Shown: positions 45,210 through 60,029, counted from the stretch's first letter. The stretch: DNA of 64,000 bases from Rapana venosa (GCA_028751875.1 CM054155.1:8541090-8605089), one strand, 5' to 3'. Made by a program: numbers and translations. Notes: a model not told the origin generated them from the sequence alone.

Positions 45210-48200
45210 AGAGAGAGAGAGAACTCTGAACTTGAACTCGACTTAAAATGATTTAATGACTTGGGCCCTTGGCCCACAATAATTTGTTGGGCTTGGGGGG
45301 AACAAGGGGTTATTCATTCTTGGCAAAGAAAAATGCACAAACAAGAAGATTTGGGATGTTAAAGAGGAAAACACAAACATATAATACCAAATATGCAGAA
45401 GTTATTTGTAAAATGATGAATAAAGAAAAAAAAACCCCTTATTCTATTTCAGGGTTAAAAACCCTTTAAAAATAAAACCAAAATTTAATCTAGAAAGAAG
45501 GCTTTCAAAGAAAAATCATTCTAGAGTATATCAAATGTAGCAGTTTTTCAAAAAAGCTTTGAGAAACTTGTTTTCCCTTTTTTTTAAAAGAAAAAAATTG
45601 TTTTTAGAAAACAGTTTTACTCACTTTTTTACTTTGAAATATCGGGCAAGGGTACTTTTGATAATTTTACTTAAAAGCTTTTTCTTAAGTTTGAGTACTG
45701 TAACATTCAAATAGAAAGGGGTTTCTTTTTTCAATTTTCGTTTACAAAATGGCATAATTACTCGGATATTATCACTATATCTATAACATTATTGTTAAGA
45801 GGTAAAACTTAAAATCTTGCTTGTGAAAATTGCTACACGAAAGCGTAACACTTGAGTTTAAATATGCTCTTTTACAAAAATACTTTTAAACGATCTATAC
45901 CCTCATACCTTCTTTATCTCGTACAGTCCCATCCCATTTTGAATAAACATACCCACTAATCTTTTTTTAAAATCCTAAAAAAACTTTTACATCCCGCCTT
46001 TGCTGCATCCAAAAAATGTTAAACCCTGTTTCACAAAAATTTCCCTTTTATTTTTAAAACCCAGCAATTTCCACTGTGTCTAGCCTAACGGATGCTTTTA
46101 ACTGTATGGATTCTACTTTGACCCATTTGAATAGTTTGAACCAATACTTGATGGTGTTTGTAAGGGGGTGAAAAAAAGTGGAAATTACTAAATCGCCATA
46201 TACCTCTTATTGGGTTTTCTTACGGGTACCCCTAAAAATCTTTTGCTGCCATCAAATAAATTTTTTCCAAATAGGGCCTAGTCGTTTGTTCCCCATATTT
46301 CCGAGAATAAAAAATATTGGTGAATCTTAGGTCGAAAATCTTGAAAAAAGACTAAGTTCATTTCTTTAAAAACTATAAAAACTTTGTTCAATGAACTACC
46401 CTTCTTTCTTTATAACAAATGTTCGTACCCAATTACAGCTAATCTTTTGTAAAAAAAACCAAAATGCATCTGATTCAAAAATTTAACCGAATACCATTGT
46501 TTCCATTGTTCCTTTTTGAAAGAAACCCCCCTCCCTAAATACCTTACTTTAGTTTTTATTGATTTTAAACATTTAATGAACATTACAGCATCTTTCAAAA
46601 GTTTAATTGATGTTGCAAACCCCCGGGGTTGTTGAAAATGGGCAACATCATCGAAAAACAGCAGTAAAAAAATACCATAATTTAGGAAATAGCTGCTCCT
46701 TTTTTCCCTTTTTCGTTCAATCTTTTGTAGCGGTTTAATGAATTTTGAAAACAATGTAGGCTTAGAACACAACCTTGTCGACTCCTAATGGACATTCAAA
46801 AAACTCTGATATTGGTATCTATTCGTTTAATGAAAGTAATGACTTTACTAGCTGAAATGAAAAAAAAGAATTTCCCTTTTCCCCCTGGCTTTTGTACATT
46901 CAAAAGTTTCTATGTAAACCGAGTCAAAGGCTTTTTTGAGCCCCAAAAAGAAAACATTTTTTTGCCTTTTTGGACATGACTTTTGGACAATTGAATAAGT
47001 TAAAAGATCGATCTACTGTAAACCTTTTTCAAACCGTTTGGGTTTTCAAATCATGTGGTTATTTTCGCCATGAATATAATTATGTTTAAAATAGAAAGTA
47101 TAGCTTTAGATAAGATGTCAGTAATGAGACCCCTCTATAGTTATCTAAAAAGCTCCGTCCCCTTTTTTATATTTGGAATAAAAGGGTTTGGACCAATGCG
47201 GGGATAAAACCCCTTTTATTGAAGATAGCTTTAAAAAGTTTTATATAAACTTCGCTTCTTGCTTCATTTTTTACATTTCCAGAAATTTCCACAACCCCAA
47301 AGCCTTGCCGACTTCGTTTATAATTGCGATTTATTTTTTTCTGGTCTCTCCTTTAATTCATGGTCATTTTCTTCAACATATTACTTCGGGGGCATGCATT
47401 TTTTTTAATACAGTTCATTGTTTTTGAAAAACCCTTGAAAAGTTAAACCCACTCTGTAGATTTTATGTGTTTGTCATTCGTTTTTTTTCCCCCCCCCATA
47501 CTTCAAAGCTTTTTCCCAGCAGAGCTGAATTTGAACTATTGTTTGCAAAAAATTTCCCCTTTTGTTTCTTATGTTTTGGCGTTTGGTCTTTAATAAACGT
47601 CTATATTTTTTTCTGCGTAACTAGAGTTGTCTGTCGTTTTCTCTTTTGTTTTTAAAAATTCAAGGGCTTTTCTGGTCTCTTTTTTTACCCCTGGCGGACA
47701 TCCTCGAACCCCTTTGACGGGTTTTTTTGACGGGTTATGAGTCTAGTGAGCATAACCTACTAGCCCTTCAGAAATTGTGTAATTGCCCAAGCATATCTAT
47801 GTCACTGTCAACAGGTTTGTGCATTTAAAATTCTATTTGCTGGTGTGGCTATTAGTGATTAAATAATTCTTCTTTTTTTCTTTTTCCAGAAATTTTTTCA
47901 ACAACACTTTTTCTTTTTTTGTCTGTTTGTGAAACATTTTGTTTGGTCACATCGGTTTAAGTAACCCTATAACAACAGGTAGTGATTGATTCTTTTAGTT
48001 TTTATGTCTCCCCAAACAATATAAACATGATAAAATTCCAAGACATGATAAAATAGTAACTAGCTGGTCCTGGGTGAAATAAAGGTGTCCCCTATAAATC
48101 ATTTTGACACAACCATTTAAAATTAAGAAATTAAAAAATTACAGTTTAAGCAGCGTTCCCAAAACTTTGTTTGTTTGTTTGTGAATTTCTGAAAAACTTT

Positions 48201-50900
48201 TGCAAATCTACTGTATTTAACCCCAAACAAATCATCATCAAAAAAAGAAAGTTTTCACATGCTGTTTTTTTGATTTAAATCACCATTTTAATAAAACATA
48301 AAATTCATCGTTTCCCTGAAATCCAAATACATGTTCTGCATTCCATGCAAAACCCATTTTGGGTGTTTCCCAAAAATATAGAATCATATGGGGGATATAA
48401 GTACAAATTGCAGTACTTTTTATTATTTTTGTAAAGATCCTTTTGAATGTTAAGAAAAACATTTTTATTATAACTACTCATTTTTTCAATGTAGCGGGAT
48501 ATTTTTCCTCACCATCATATCACCCCTCCAGAATATGGGCCCTGATGTGACAGTTTTTTTGCCTTGATGAAAATAAAACAAAACCCTGAATAGTGGTGAT
48601 TCAAATAAAATTAAAAAGGTTTTTGTTTAAACATAAAAAATCAGAGACAAATGAAATTAAAAAAAATCATTTTTTTCTAACTTTTTAATAAGCCTTAAAA
48701 TTTAAGTTTAGAAAATTAATATTTTGTTTATTACATATTACAAAATTGTCTGTTTCTTTTGGATTTATTAACTGACCAGGAAATAGGGTTCCTTTACTTT
48801 TAAATAAAGGTAATCTTCCCTGGGCCGGCCAAATTTTCCTTTTTTGGGAGACGGGGGCTCCAAAAATTAGCAGGCTTTCTTTTTCTCCGCGAAGCCATTT
48901 GCTCTCGGGGAATTTTTTCCCCACTGAAACTCTTGAGAGGTCCAGGTACTCGTTTGGGCTAATGACCTCTGTTTTACGTGGTGCTTTGAGCTTCTGTTTT
49001 TTCTTTTGAGAAGCAGCAGCTTTGGGGGCCCCGGGGCTCCTCCCCGCTCTGATGTCTGGGGTTACACAGGCTTTCAGACCTGCCCACCTGCTCTGTCACC
49101 CCCACCTTTCTCTGAGGTCAGTGTTTTTATTCTGTGGTGTCTGACGTTTTTAGATGCCTTTCCACCTTTTCCCCTACCGTTCTTTAATTTTGAGACCTCC
49201 TGTAAACCGTTTTTCTGGGTCTTCATACTGTTGTTTTGGTTACAGTGTCGTCGGGCTGTCAAAGTTGCCCTCATCAGTTTTTTGAGTCCATTAACATTTT
49301 TATGCCCTTTTCACCCTCTGTAGGTTCAGTCCATGTTCATGACTGTCAAGACCATGTTGGGGGAAGGTTTTCCCCTCAACCTCATTTTTTACTTCAGTTT
49401 CACATCTGTAGTTTTGTCGTTCTTTTGTTCTTCATTCCGGGTGATGGGAAAAAACTAGTCTTTCTCACAATGTTTTTCCTCATTTTTACCACTTTCACAC
49501 CCGTCTGTACTTTTCTTTGGTCTTGTGACTGTTTTAAGTCCCAACAGCCCCACACACTTTGTATGCCCCGGGTCTTGCAATTGTTTTCTTCGATCTTATG
49601 ACTGGTGTTTTGCTCTCAGAATAGGTAGTCTATACCGTTGCTTGGTTCTTTTTAAACACTGATCTTTAAAAACAAACCGTTTCTGCTCAGGTGATGGAAA
49701 ATCATTTTCCTCTCACTGTAGATTGGGGGCGGGGAAAAACGGTTCCCGTCAGTTCATCATGGAAAATTCTTCGTGATTCCTGGTAGAAAAGGTCCCTGGA
49801 AATTGGGATCTTGTGTCCTGTTTGCCCCCTGGGACATTATTTCCACGTTTCCTTTGAAAGGGCCCTTTCCCGAGTATGGTTTCCATGAGTTGACCTTGGT
49901 GGGGGAACTTTAAGCTCGTCTCGTTTGGTTGAAGGGAGAGACTGGGAGCTGTTGGCTGGGTCCTGTTATGTTCCCCTTGTGTTTGTTGAACCAGCCTCTG
50001 TACGTCCTCTCTGCCCGGTGGTTGTAGATGTGGCCCCGTCTTCTGTTTCCCGAGTGGCCCTTTCTGTATTTCGTTCTCTCAGGAAGCCTTGGTCTTGACT
50101 CCTGTCTGTCCCTGCCTCAATCTGCCATTTTAGAAATAGGCATTTCCCCCGACTGCGGTGAAATCAATCGCTCCTTTTGCCTGAGGTGGGTCAATGCTAC
50201 ACTAAAGCCACTTTGTCTGAGGTCATCTCTGAATTGGAATCACCCAAACACAGCCCTTTTTGTCAGACCCCTCGGCTGAACTGCACCAGGATTGGCGGGG
50301 TCTTTCCTTGTTGCCCAGGGGTTCCCAAATCGGAATCTTCAATGTCGTCTTGATGCCAGTAAATTTTTGGTTTTTTAGGAATCAAAGGGCTAAATGGTTT
50401 TTGGGTTTTAAAAGCCCTGTCCTCGTATCGTGTTTTTCTATGTTGAAGAAAAATCATTGCACCCTTTTTCTCCCGTTCAACCACTTCCCAAATTTTCTTT
50501 TAGTTGTCCCGTTGTCCTTATCGTGGCCTGCTTCCCGAGGGCTTCAAATTCTCTCTGTTTTTTTTCAACACTTCTTTTAATTCATCATGTCCCTTGCAAG
50601 GGGAAAATGCTATTTTTAACCTTGGAAATTTTTTTTCAATAGCGATTAAAGCTGGGCATGCGTTGCGCTTTGTTTTATGTGAGCAAATCGGGCCGTCCCC
50701 TGAATTCAACTGTTTAAGTGGGGTGAGAAAAACTTTTTGTAACATCTTTAAGGTGCCTGTGGTTACAAGTAAACAATCAAGGCCCCTGTCACTGTCACGA
50801 TATTTCACGTGAAAAAAAGTTCAAGACACAAGGTGTCAAAGTTCGTGGAAAAACCCGCAGGCGTTTGGAATCTACACGTGAATGACGTGGGTGTGGTAAG
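45210..50900 (-). mobile_element. Near full-length two-ORF LINE, noisy (family N1-like)
   Basis: A 3' end with ggcccttggcccacaataat lies at 45265-45285. The RT region at 46.1-47.6 kb parallels the clean element at 13.5-14.8 kb (cccctaaaaatcttttg at 46232 against acacctaaaaatcttttgc at 13657). An endonuclease-like region follows at 47.9-48.6 kb. Then comes a separate coding region at 48.7-50.8 kb, read on the minus strand as LDCLLVTTGTLKMLQKVF, ICSHKTKRNACPALIAIEKK and FPRLKIAFSPCKGHDELK, which is probably ORF1. The 5' end lies near 50.83-50.95 kb. Frames are destroyed by homopolymer errors, so activity cannot be judged. Confidence 0.6.
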
Positions 50901-50949
50901 GTGCACTACTTTCAAAAAACACGCAGTGCATCCCACACAATTGTAGTCC

Positions 50950-51515
50950 AGGTAACCGGCAGATGAAATTTTGTTTACAAAATATTACAAAAGTTTCTAT
51001 ATTTTTTTCAACAATATTTAAAATTTTAAATTATGACCTCTTATTTTCTCTTGCCAGTCACTTTCCCCGTGGAGTCACCAATGTCCACATGTGGCAAAAA
51101 AAAAAACCAGAAAATCCTGTAAACTTGTAAATTCACAAAACACTGGAGAGGGAGTAAAAAGTCCGCCTGTACCCCGCCCCCAAGCAAGCCCCGAGAAAGG
51201 AGGAGAGAGAGAGAGGGCGAGCAATTATGTGTATGCCAATATGGCCTTTTTACAAAGGGGGTTTTTTTTTTTTTGATACTTTTTTTTTTGATTTTGGTAA
51301 TGAAAAAAAGGTGTGGTTTTTAAAATTTGGTTTAGATGTTTGTAAGTTTTGGTACTGTTAAAAGTTTAAAAATGGGAAGGGGAAAACAATTGAAACAATA
51401 AAATCCTGATTATAAAAACAAAAAAAAAAGATAAAAAATATAAAAAAACACAAAAAAAACCCCAAACCCCCGAAAGTGGACGAATGTAAAAATTGGAGGC
51501 CCGACTTCTACAAAC
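50950..51515. other. Noisy sequence, no gene recognised
   Basis: Homopolymer-rich with a gagagaga stretch near 51205. Nothing is assignable. Confidence 0.5.
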
Positions 51516-51519
51516 AACA

Positions 51520-51830
51520 AAAAAGACAAAGACAAAAACAAAAAAATAATGGGAAGACCCAAAATCAGAGGGGGCTGGCTTGAGGGAAAAAGATTTTCTC
51601 AGAAAGCTTGGAACCACGAAGAGTAGAGAAAATTGCTGTAACATTTCTGTCGCACCCCAAAAGGTGACAATGACTGCGGGCAAAAAGAAGGTCAATTATA
51701 CCGTCGATTAGTTATTCTAGTAAAAAAAATACCCGTAGGGCTGCTCTTGTGGGGGCCCTCCCCGGGAAAAACAGCCCCAATTTCAGTGAGAAAACTGCCG
51801 TGACTTAAAATGGTATGAATTTTTTTTAAA
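51520..51830 (+). mobile_element. RTE-like LINE 3' end (noisy copy)
   Basis: Corrupted version of 56501-56835: gggaagacccaaaatcagag, ttctgtcgcaccccaaaagg and ggctgctcttgtgg occur in the same order. Confidence 0.75.
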
Positions 51831-51959
51831 TTTAAAGAAAAATCAAAATTTAAAATTTTTAAAAGTTAAAGGCAACAATCCCAGGTCATTTAATAAAAAG
51901 AAAAGTCAAAGTATAAAAAAAAAAAAATGATAGAAAATGACTGAAGAAAATTCAAAGAA

Positions 51960-54070
<2,111 letters not shown>

Positions 54071-54235
54071 ACGAAATCTAGACATCAAGGTATTGCAATA
54101 ACAGTTTAATTCATACTTATTTCATCATTTTGATGTTCTATCCTGCCATCTCACTTGTCTCACACTAAGCAAGAAACAAACGAAAAGAGAAAAGGACTCA
54201 AAATGCGTGCGTGTATGCGTAAATAATAATAAGTT

Positions 54236-54296
54236 TATATGACTCTTCTAGTCAATGGTTTTTGTAACATTGTATTCCTACATTGCTGTGTGTTTG

Positions 54297-54381
<85 letters not shown>

Positions 54382-54426
54382 TGTGTGTGTGTGTGTACTC
54401 TATGTGAGTGTGCATGTGCATTTGCA

Positions 54427-54521
<95 letters not shown>

Positions 54522-54705
54522 TGTGTGTGTATGTGTTCATGACATTTTATATGAAGTTATCTTGGAATATTTTCATCAGTATGACATGTAGCTTTCTTGT
54601 GTCTTTCGAGATTATGACACGTTTTAATCTGCCTGTCAGTATTATAATTGCCCTTCATAGGATGACTGAAGTATTTTAATTTGACTTGACTTGACTTGAC
54701 TTAAG
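54236..54705 (+). mobile_element. Rex1/Babar-like 3' end (solo)
   Basis: cattgtattcctacattg, a long (GT)n tract, then cttggaatattttcatcag and ctgtcagtattataattgcc end in (acttg)n at 54690-54703. This matches the 3' UTR of the minus-strand element at 16400-16700 in reverse. No coding sequence remains. Confidence 0.8.
54290..54535. repeat. (GT)n microsatellite in Rex1-like 3' UTR
   Basis: Two long gt tracts separated by tactctatgtgagtgtgca. Cys/Val ORFs are spurious. Confidence 0.95.
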
Positions 54706-54965
54706 GGAGGAACGTAGGATAGCCAAGTGGTTAAAGCCTTCTGCCTTCTATCTGACGGCTTGGGTTCGAGCCACCACAAACACGCCCATTCAAGAGAATT
54801 TTCCCCTGGAGTTAACATCAGAACCCATATTCCACTACCCTAAAAGTCCTTCAGATGATACCCCTTGTGCAAATGCTCGAAGAACATCTTTGGCTCACGT
54901 TAAAACCCGTTCCACTTTTAGGAAGAGTAGGCCACTGCCTGCTGGTAGGAACAGATGACACAAAA
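54706..54965 (+). mobile_element. SINE-II variant with tRNA head
   Basis: The A box is atagccaagtggttaaagc (54719-54737) and the B box gggttcgagcc (54762-54772), at tRNA-like spacing. Next come cccctggagttaacatcag, ccttcagatgatacccc and ggaagagtaggcc. The 3' half of the core is short and the usual tail is missing. It follows directly after the (acttg)n tail of the Rex1-like fragment. Confidence 0.82.
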
Positions 54966-55092
54966 AATGAAAACTGTCGCGCACTGGTTTCATGTCTAGA
55001 TATCGTTCCCAAAGCCGGAATGTGGCTACCTTAATTTTGAGCAAACAGTCGCATACGCAACAATCTCACCAATAATTAAACTTTGATCGAGC

Positions 55093-55391
55093 TCTAAAGG
55101 TCAAGGTGTCCCATCACCTATGTGGTCGTAGGGGAGCGAGGCATCAGAGACCTCAGCTGCTCTAGGGGCCAGCATATTGAAGACGGCGCCCATCTCCTCT
55201 CCCTCGCTGCTTTACCTTCCCTAACCCTAAAGAGGGCAGGTACCCATTTACAGCTGGGTGGATGAACTGGGGGACTGTACTGAAGCCAAGGCGCGCAAGC
55301 GATCACCCATCCAACTGGTAACCACGCTCGATGCTGCTTAACCTCGGCTGGGGGGAAAGCAAGTGCTGTGACCACTGAGCTATCCCGTTCC
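55093..55391 (-). mobile_element. 5S-like SINE, clean copy
   Basis: Minus strand from 55386: gggatagctcagtggt (tRNA-type A box, 55371-55386), then the 5S-like segment at 55300-55344 with ggttaagcagcatcgagcg, ggttacc and ttggatgggtgatcg. The body ends in ggacaccttgacctttag. Together with 60030-60325 this is the clearest statement of the chimeric promoter. Confidence 0.82.
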
Positions 55392-55671
55392 CTTAGCCAA
55401 AGAGCAACAACAAAAGAAGCCAGGTTGTGCATAAAGGGTAATGCAGACTGTTTATCTGGGCTGTAAACATCAGATTAGCACAGAAAACAACAGCCTCTAA
55501 ACTAAAGGTATGACAACGCTACAAAGATTGAAGACAACTACTCTGAAGAATGTCTTGTCTTGTCTTTTCTTTTTTCTTGGTTCCTGGGCTAGAGCTCTAG
55601 GGTTCGCCGACAGTGACATTTTTTTTACGTCTGCCATTGTTTTTATCCACCGTGAAGGTAGCTGCAATCCG

Positions 55672-56000
55672 ACTTCATTTCATTTCATATCACTCTAAGT
55701 CACGACAGGTTTCTCTGCGTGAAATTCGGGCTGCTCTACCCGGGGAGAGCAGAGCGCGTCGCCACAAGAGCAGCGCCACCCATTTTTTTGTTTTACCTGT
55801 CTGCAGCTGTATTTGTTTCCTTATCAGAGTAGGTTTTTTTCTACTGAATTTTGCAAGGGACAACTAACTCTCTTGTTGCCGTGCGTTCTTTTATTTTACG
55901 TGCGCTAAATAATTTTGTGTAACACACGGGACCTTGGTTTATTATCTCATCCTTAAGACTAGCACTCAGACCACCACTCTTGGTCTAATGGATGGAAGGA
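55672..56000 (-). mobile_element. SINE-I copy, cut by gap
   Basis: A (tgaaa)n tail at 55672-55690, the body with gcagcccgaatttcacgcag, and the core block at about 55923-55952. The head is lost in the gap at 56001. It is nearly identical to 60617-60930. Confidence 0.85.
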
Positions 56001-56500
56001 NNNNNNNNNNNNNNNNNNNNNNNNNNNNNNNNNNNNNNNNNNNNNNNNNNNNNNNNNNNNNNNNNNNNNNNNNNNNNNNNNNNNNNNNNNNNNNNNNNNN
56101 NNNNNNNNNNNNNNNNNNNNNNNNNNNNNNNNNNNNNNNNNNNNNNNNNNNNNNNNNNNNNNNNNNNNNNNNNNNNNNNNNNNNNNNNNNNNNNNNNNNN
56201 NNNNNNNNNNNNNNNNNNNNNNNNNNNNNNNNNNNNNNNNNNNNNNNNNNNNNNNNNNNNNNNNNNNNNNNNNNNNNNNNNNNNNNNNNNNNNNNNNNNN
56301 NNNNNNNNNNNNNNNNNNNNNNNNNNNNNNNNNNNNNNNNNNNNNNNNNNNNNNNNNNNNNNNNNNNNNNNNNNNNNNNNNNNNNNNNNNNNNNNNNNNN
56401 NNNNNNNNNNNNNNNNNNNNNNNNNNNNNNNNNNNNNNNNNNNNNNNNNNNNNNNNNNNNNNNNNNNNNNNNNNNNNNNNNNNNNNNNNNNNNNNNNNNN
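56001..56500. other. Assembly gap, 500 N
   Basis: Placeholder-sized gap between the two copies of the duplicated block. Confidence 0.99.
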
Positions 56501-56835
56501 CAGGGGAACGTACAAGGAGGGAGACAAAGAGGCAGACAGAGAAAACGATGGGAAGACAACATCAGAGAGTGGACTGGCCTTGAGTGGAACGATTTTCTAC
56601 AGAAAGCTGTGAACCACGAAGAGTAGAAGAAAATTGCTGTAACATTTCTGTCGCACCCCAAAGGTCGACAATGACTGCGGGCAAAATGAAGGTCAACTTA
56701 TACCAAGTCAGATTATGTTCATTCTAGTAAAAACAATATCCAGTAGGGCTGCTCTTGTGGCGACGCGCTCTTCCCGGAAAAGCAGCCCGAATTTCACGTA
56801 GAGAAATCTGCCGTGACTTAAAGTGGTATGAATTT
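56501..56835 (+). mobile_element. RTE-like LINE: C-terminus and 3' UTR
   Basis: 56501-56626 encodes GGRQRGRQRKRWEDNIREWT and LEWNDFLQKAVNHEE before a stop. The GRQ(R/K)KRWxDNIxEWTGL motif is the conserved C-terminus of RTE-clade ORF2. About 110 bases later the 3' UTR reads ggctgctcttgtggcgacgc, then gcagcccgaatttcacgtag and gacttaaagtggtatgaatt. This is the same as the end of SINE-I (3572-3660 reversed), including the tail-proximal bases. Confidence 0.78.
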
Positions 56836-56974
56836 TTTTAATTAAATGAAAAAATCAAATTAAAGTTTAAATGTTAAAGGCAACAATCCTAGGTCAATTA
56901 ATAAAAAGAAAAGTCAAAGTAATAAAAAAAATAAAAACTGATATGAAAATGACTGAATGAAAACTTCAAACGAA

Positions 56975-58883
56975 CAAACACAGATAGGTCGATTCAATTT
57001 CTTCATGCAAAGACAGACTACTACTCTTCCCAAGTTCTCTGTGCTACATCCATAAAATCTCTTTTTTCCCTCACCTCAAATCTCCTTGGTTCTGCAAAAT
57101 CAACTCCTTTGCCTAAAACCCACAGCCTGTCTGAACTTCCATCCATCTTTTCTGCCTTCTTTTCAGACAAAGTCTGCAACATACACTCCAGACTGGATCA
57201 GACTCAATTCCAACTTGTGCCTCCTGATCCTCAGTTCACTGGCACTCCTCTCTTTTCCTTCCATCCCACAAGTGAAAAAAGAAATGACAATTCTGAAGGA
57301 AATGACTATAAATTCATGCGACCTTGATCCCATACCTACTCCTGTTTTTTTCACAATGCCTTCCACAACTTGTACCTATTATCACTAAAATAGTAAACTC
57401 ATCTCTTGTGTCAGGAAATTTTCCATCAGCTCTTAAAACTTCAAAAGTCACACCTATACTGAAAAAAGCACGACCTCGATCCCAACATTCTGAAAAGTTA
57501 TAGACCTGTCTCAAACTTACCCTTGTCTCTAAAGTACTAGCCAAAGTTGTTCTCAAACAGCTCAACAGTCACCTTCATTCCAATGATCTCCTTCCCCCTT
57601 TTCAATCCGCCTATCGCCCCAACCACAGCACCGAAACCACCCTAGTCCACACTTTTAATACACTTCTACTTGCTTCTGATGCAGGAAAATCTCTCTCCTT
57701 ACTCTTCTTGACTTTTCTGCAGCCTTTGATACTATAGATCACTGAATTCTTCTTTTTCGCCTCCAAACTACGTTTGGTATTAATGGCACAGCCCTCACCT
57801 GGTTTACTTCATACCTCACAGACCGATTCCAGAAAGTTATTGTAAACAAAATTCAATCAAAACCTGTCAAACTGGAATGTGGAGTCCCGCAGGGATCAGT
57901 CCTGGGCCCTGTTCTCTTTACTCTCTACAATGCTCCACTCTCACATATAATAAATAACCACTATATTGATCATCACTTCCATGCCGATGATACTCGGCTT
58001 CAGTGCAGTGATACTGCTAAAAACTTGCCTTCCCTTCTGACAAATAATGTCCTACTGCCTTCAAGACATTCAAAACTGGATGACTCAAAACAAGTTACAC
58101 TTAATGCGATAAAACCGAAGCCATGCTCATAGGGACCCAACATAAACTTTCCTCTATCACAAAATTTTTCAATAGAAGTCGGCAATAACGTCAGTTCCTT
58201 TGCCCCAACTCTGTGAAGTACTAGGAGTAGTTTTTGGGCAACACACTCTCTATGAAAAAATTCACCCCCCAGACCTACCAGTCTTGCAAACTATCAATTA
58301 CGCGCATAAGCGCGGTTCACAAGTATCTGTCGACTGATGTAACTTCCAAGCTTGCCCACATCTCTCATTCTCTCACATTTAGACACTGTAATTCTCTGTT
58401 GGCGGGCCCTACCGCATCATCTATCCACTCTCTTCAACGCATACAAAACTCTGCAGTTTCGACTGGTCCTAAGAAAGAAAACATCTGAAACATCACTCCC
58501 TCTTCTGCGATCTCTTCAATGGCTGCCTGTCTACAAAGACTGGAGTATAAGATCAATACCCTCTGTTTCAAATGTCTCCACAAATCTGCACCCTCTTACC
58601 TCTGTAACTGTCTTCCCCTGTACACTCCATCCCGTTCCTTTCGTTCGCCGCAGATACTTTGTGATTTCGAACACCCAGATTCAAACAACCACGTTGGCCG
58701 TCGCTTTTTCTCTGTTTCTGGTCCATCCCACCGTAATGACCCTCTCTCTTTCACTTCGCCAAAACCCTTCACTTGATGCCTTCAAATTCAGCCTCAAAAC
58801 ACACTTATTTCCTACCTGAGACTTTTCCCCTCATATCTGTCCCTAATTTTCAACAGCATCCTTCACCTCGTAAGTGTAGTCGC

Positions 58884-58926
<43 letters not shown>

Positions 58927-59098
58927 CGTGCGTACGTGCGTGCGCGCGCATGGATTTGAAATCTGTTGTTCATTATGTTTAAGGAGAGTTGCATGCGTGT
59001 AAATGATTTGAGTGAAGCGCTTCGATTTTGTTTGGTTGTTTTTTTTTACCAGATTCAGCGCTATAAAATTCAATATTATTATTATCATTATTATTATT
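56975..59098 (+). mobile_element. L2/CR1-like LINE, copy in second block
   Basis: Longest clean stretch of this family. It has the linker (IFSAFFSDKVCNIHSRLD, about 57140-57190) and CDLDPIPTPVFF, then RT blocks VSKVLAKVVLKQL (about 57520), GVPQGSVLGPVLFTLYNAPL-like sequence at 57880-57945 and FHADDTRLQCSDTAK (catalytic ADD, about 57980-58020). Next is the C-terminal domain and the (GT)n tract at 58886-58925. Many single-base gains and losses occur, more at 58.1-58.8 kb than in the first block's copy. It is inactive or poorly sequenced. Confidence 0.82.
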
Positions 59099-59261
59099 AC
59101 GAAATCTAGACATAAAGGGTTTATTGCAATAACAGTTTAATTCATAATTATTTCATCATTTTGATGTTCTACCCCTGCCATCCCACTTGTCTCACACTAA
59201 GCAAGAAACAAACGAAAAGAGAAAAGGACTCAAATGCGTGCGTGTTTGCGTAAATAATAAT

Positions 59262-59407
59262 AAGTTTATATGACATTTCTAGTCAATGGTATCTATAACA
59301 TTGTATTCCTACATTGCTGTGTGTTTGTGTGTGTTGTGTGTGTGTGTGTTGTGTGGTGTGTGTGTGTGTGTGTGTTGTGTGTGTGTGTTGTAGTGAGTGT
59401 GCATGTG

Positions 59408-59451
<44 letters not shown>

Positions 59452-59625
59452 GTGTGTGTATGTGTTCATGACATTGTTATTTGAAGTTATCTTGGAATAT
59501 TTTCATCAGTATGACATGTAGCTTTCTTGTGTCTTTCGAGATTATGGCACGTTTCAATCTGCCTGTCAGTATTGTAATTGCCCTTCATGGGATGACTGAA
59601 GTGTTTTTATTTGACTTGACTTGAC
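59262..59625 (+). mobile_element. Rex1/Babar-like 3' end (second block)
   Basis: Counterpart of 54236-54705 with shorter (GT)n tracts and the same (acttg)n end at 59612-59625. Confidence 0.8.
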
Positions 59626-59629
59626 TCAA

Positions 59630-59890
59630 GGGAGGAATGTAGGATGGCCAAGTGGTTAAAGCCTTCTGCCTGCTCTCTGACGGCTTGGGTTCGAGCCACC
59701 ACAAACACGCCCATTCAAGAGAAGTTTCCCCTGCAGGAGTTAACATCAGAACCCATATTCCACTACCCTGAAAGTCCTTCAGATGAGACCCCTTGTGCAA
59801 ATGCACGAAGAACATCTTTGGCTCACGTTCAAACCCATTCCACTTTTAGGAAGAGTAGGCTACTGCCTGCTTGTAGGAACAGATGACACA
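59630..59890 (+). mobile_element. SINE-II variant with tRNA head (second block)
   Basis: Counterpart of 54706-54965. The A box is atggccaagtggttaaagc and the B box gggttcgagcc. Confidence 0.82.
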
Positions 59891-60029
59891 AAAAATGAAA
59901 ACTGTCGCGCACTGGTTTCATGTCTAGATATCGTTCCCAAAGCCGGAATGTGGCTACCTTAAGTTGGGGTAAACAGTCGCATACGCAACAATCTCACCAA
60001 TGATTAAACTTTGATCGAGCTCTAGCCGA

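Noticed and set aside
55300..55344. Functional 5S rRNA gene
   Set aside because: Only the internal promoter segment is similar. The first 50 and last 30 bases of 5S are absent, and the same body recurs in dispersed copies.
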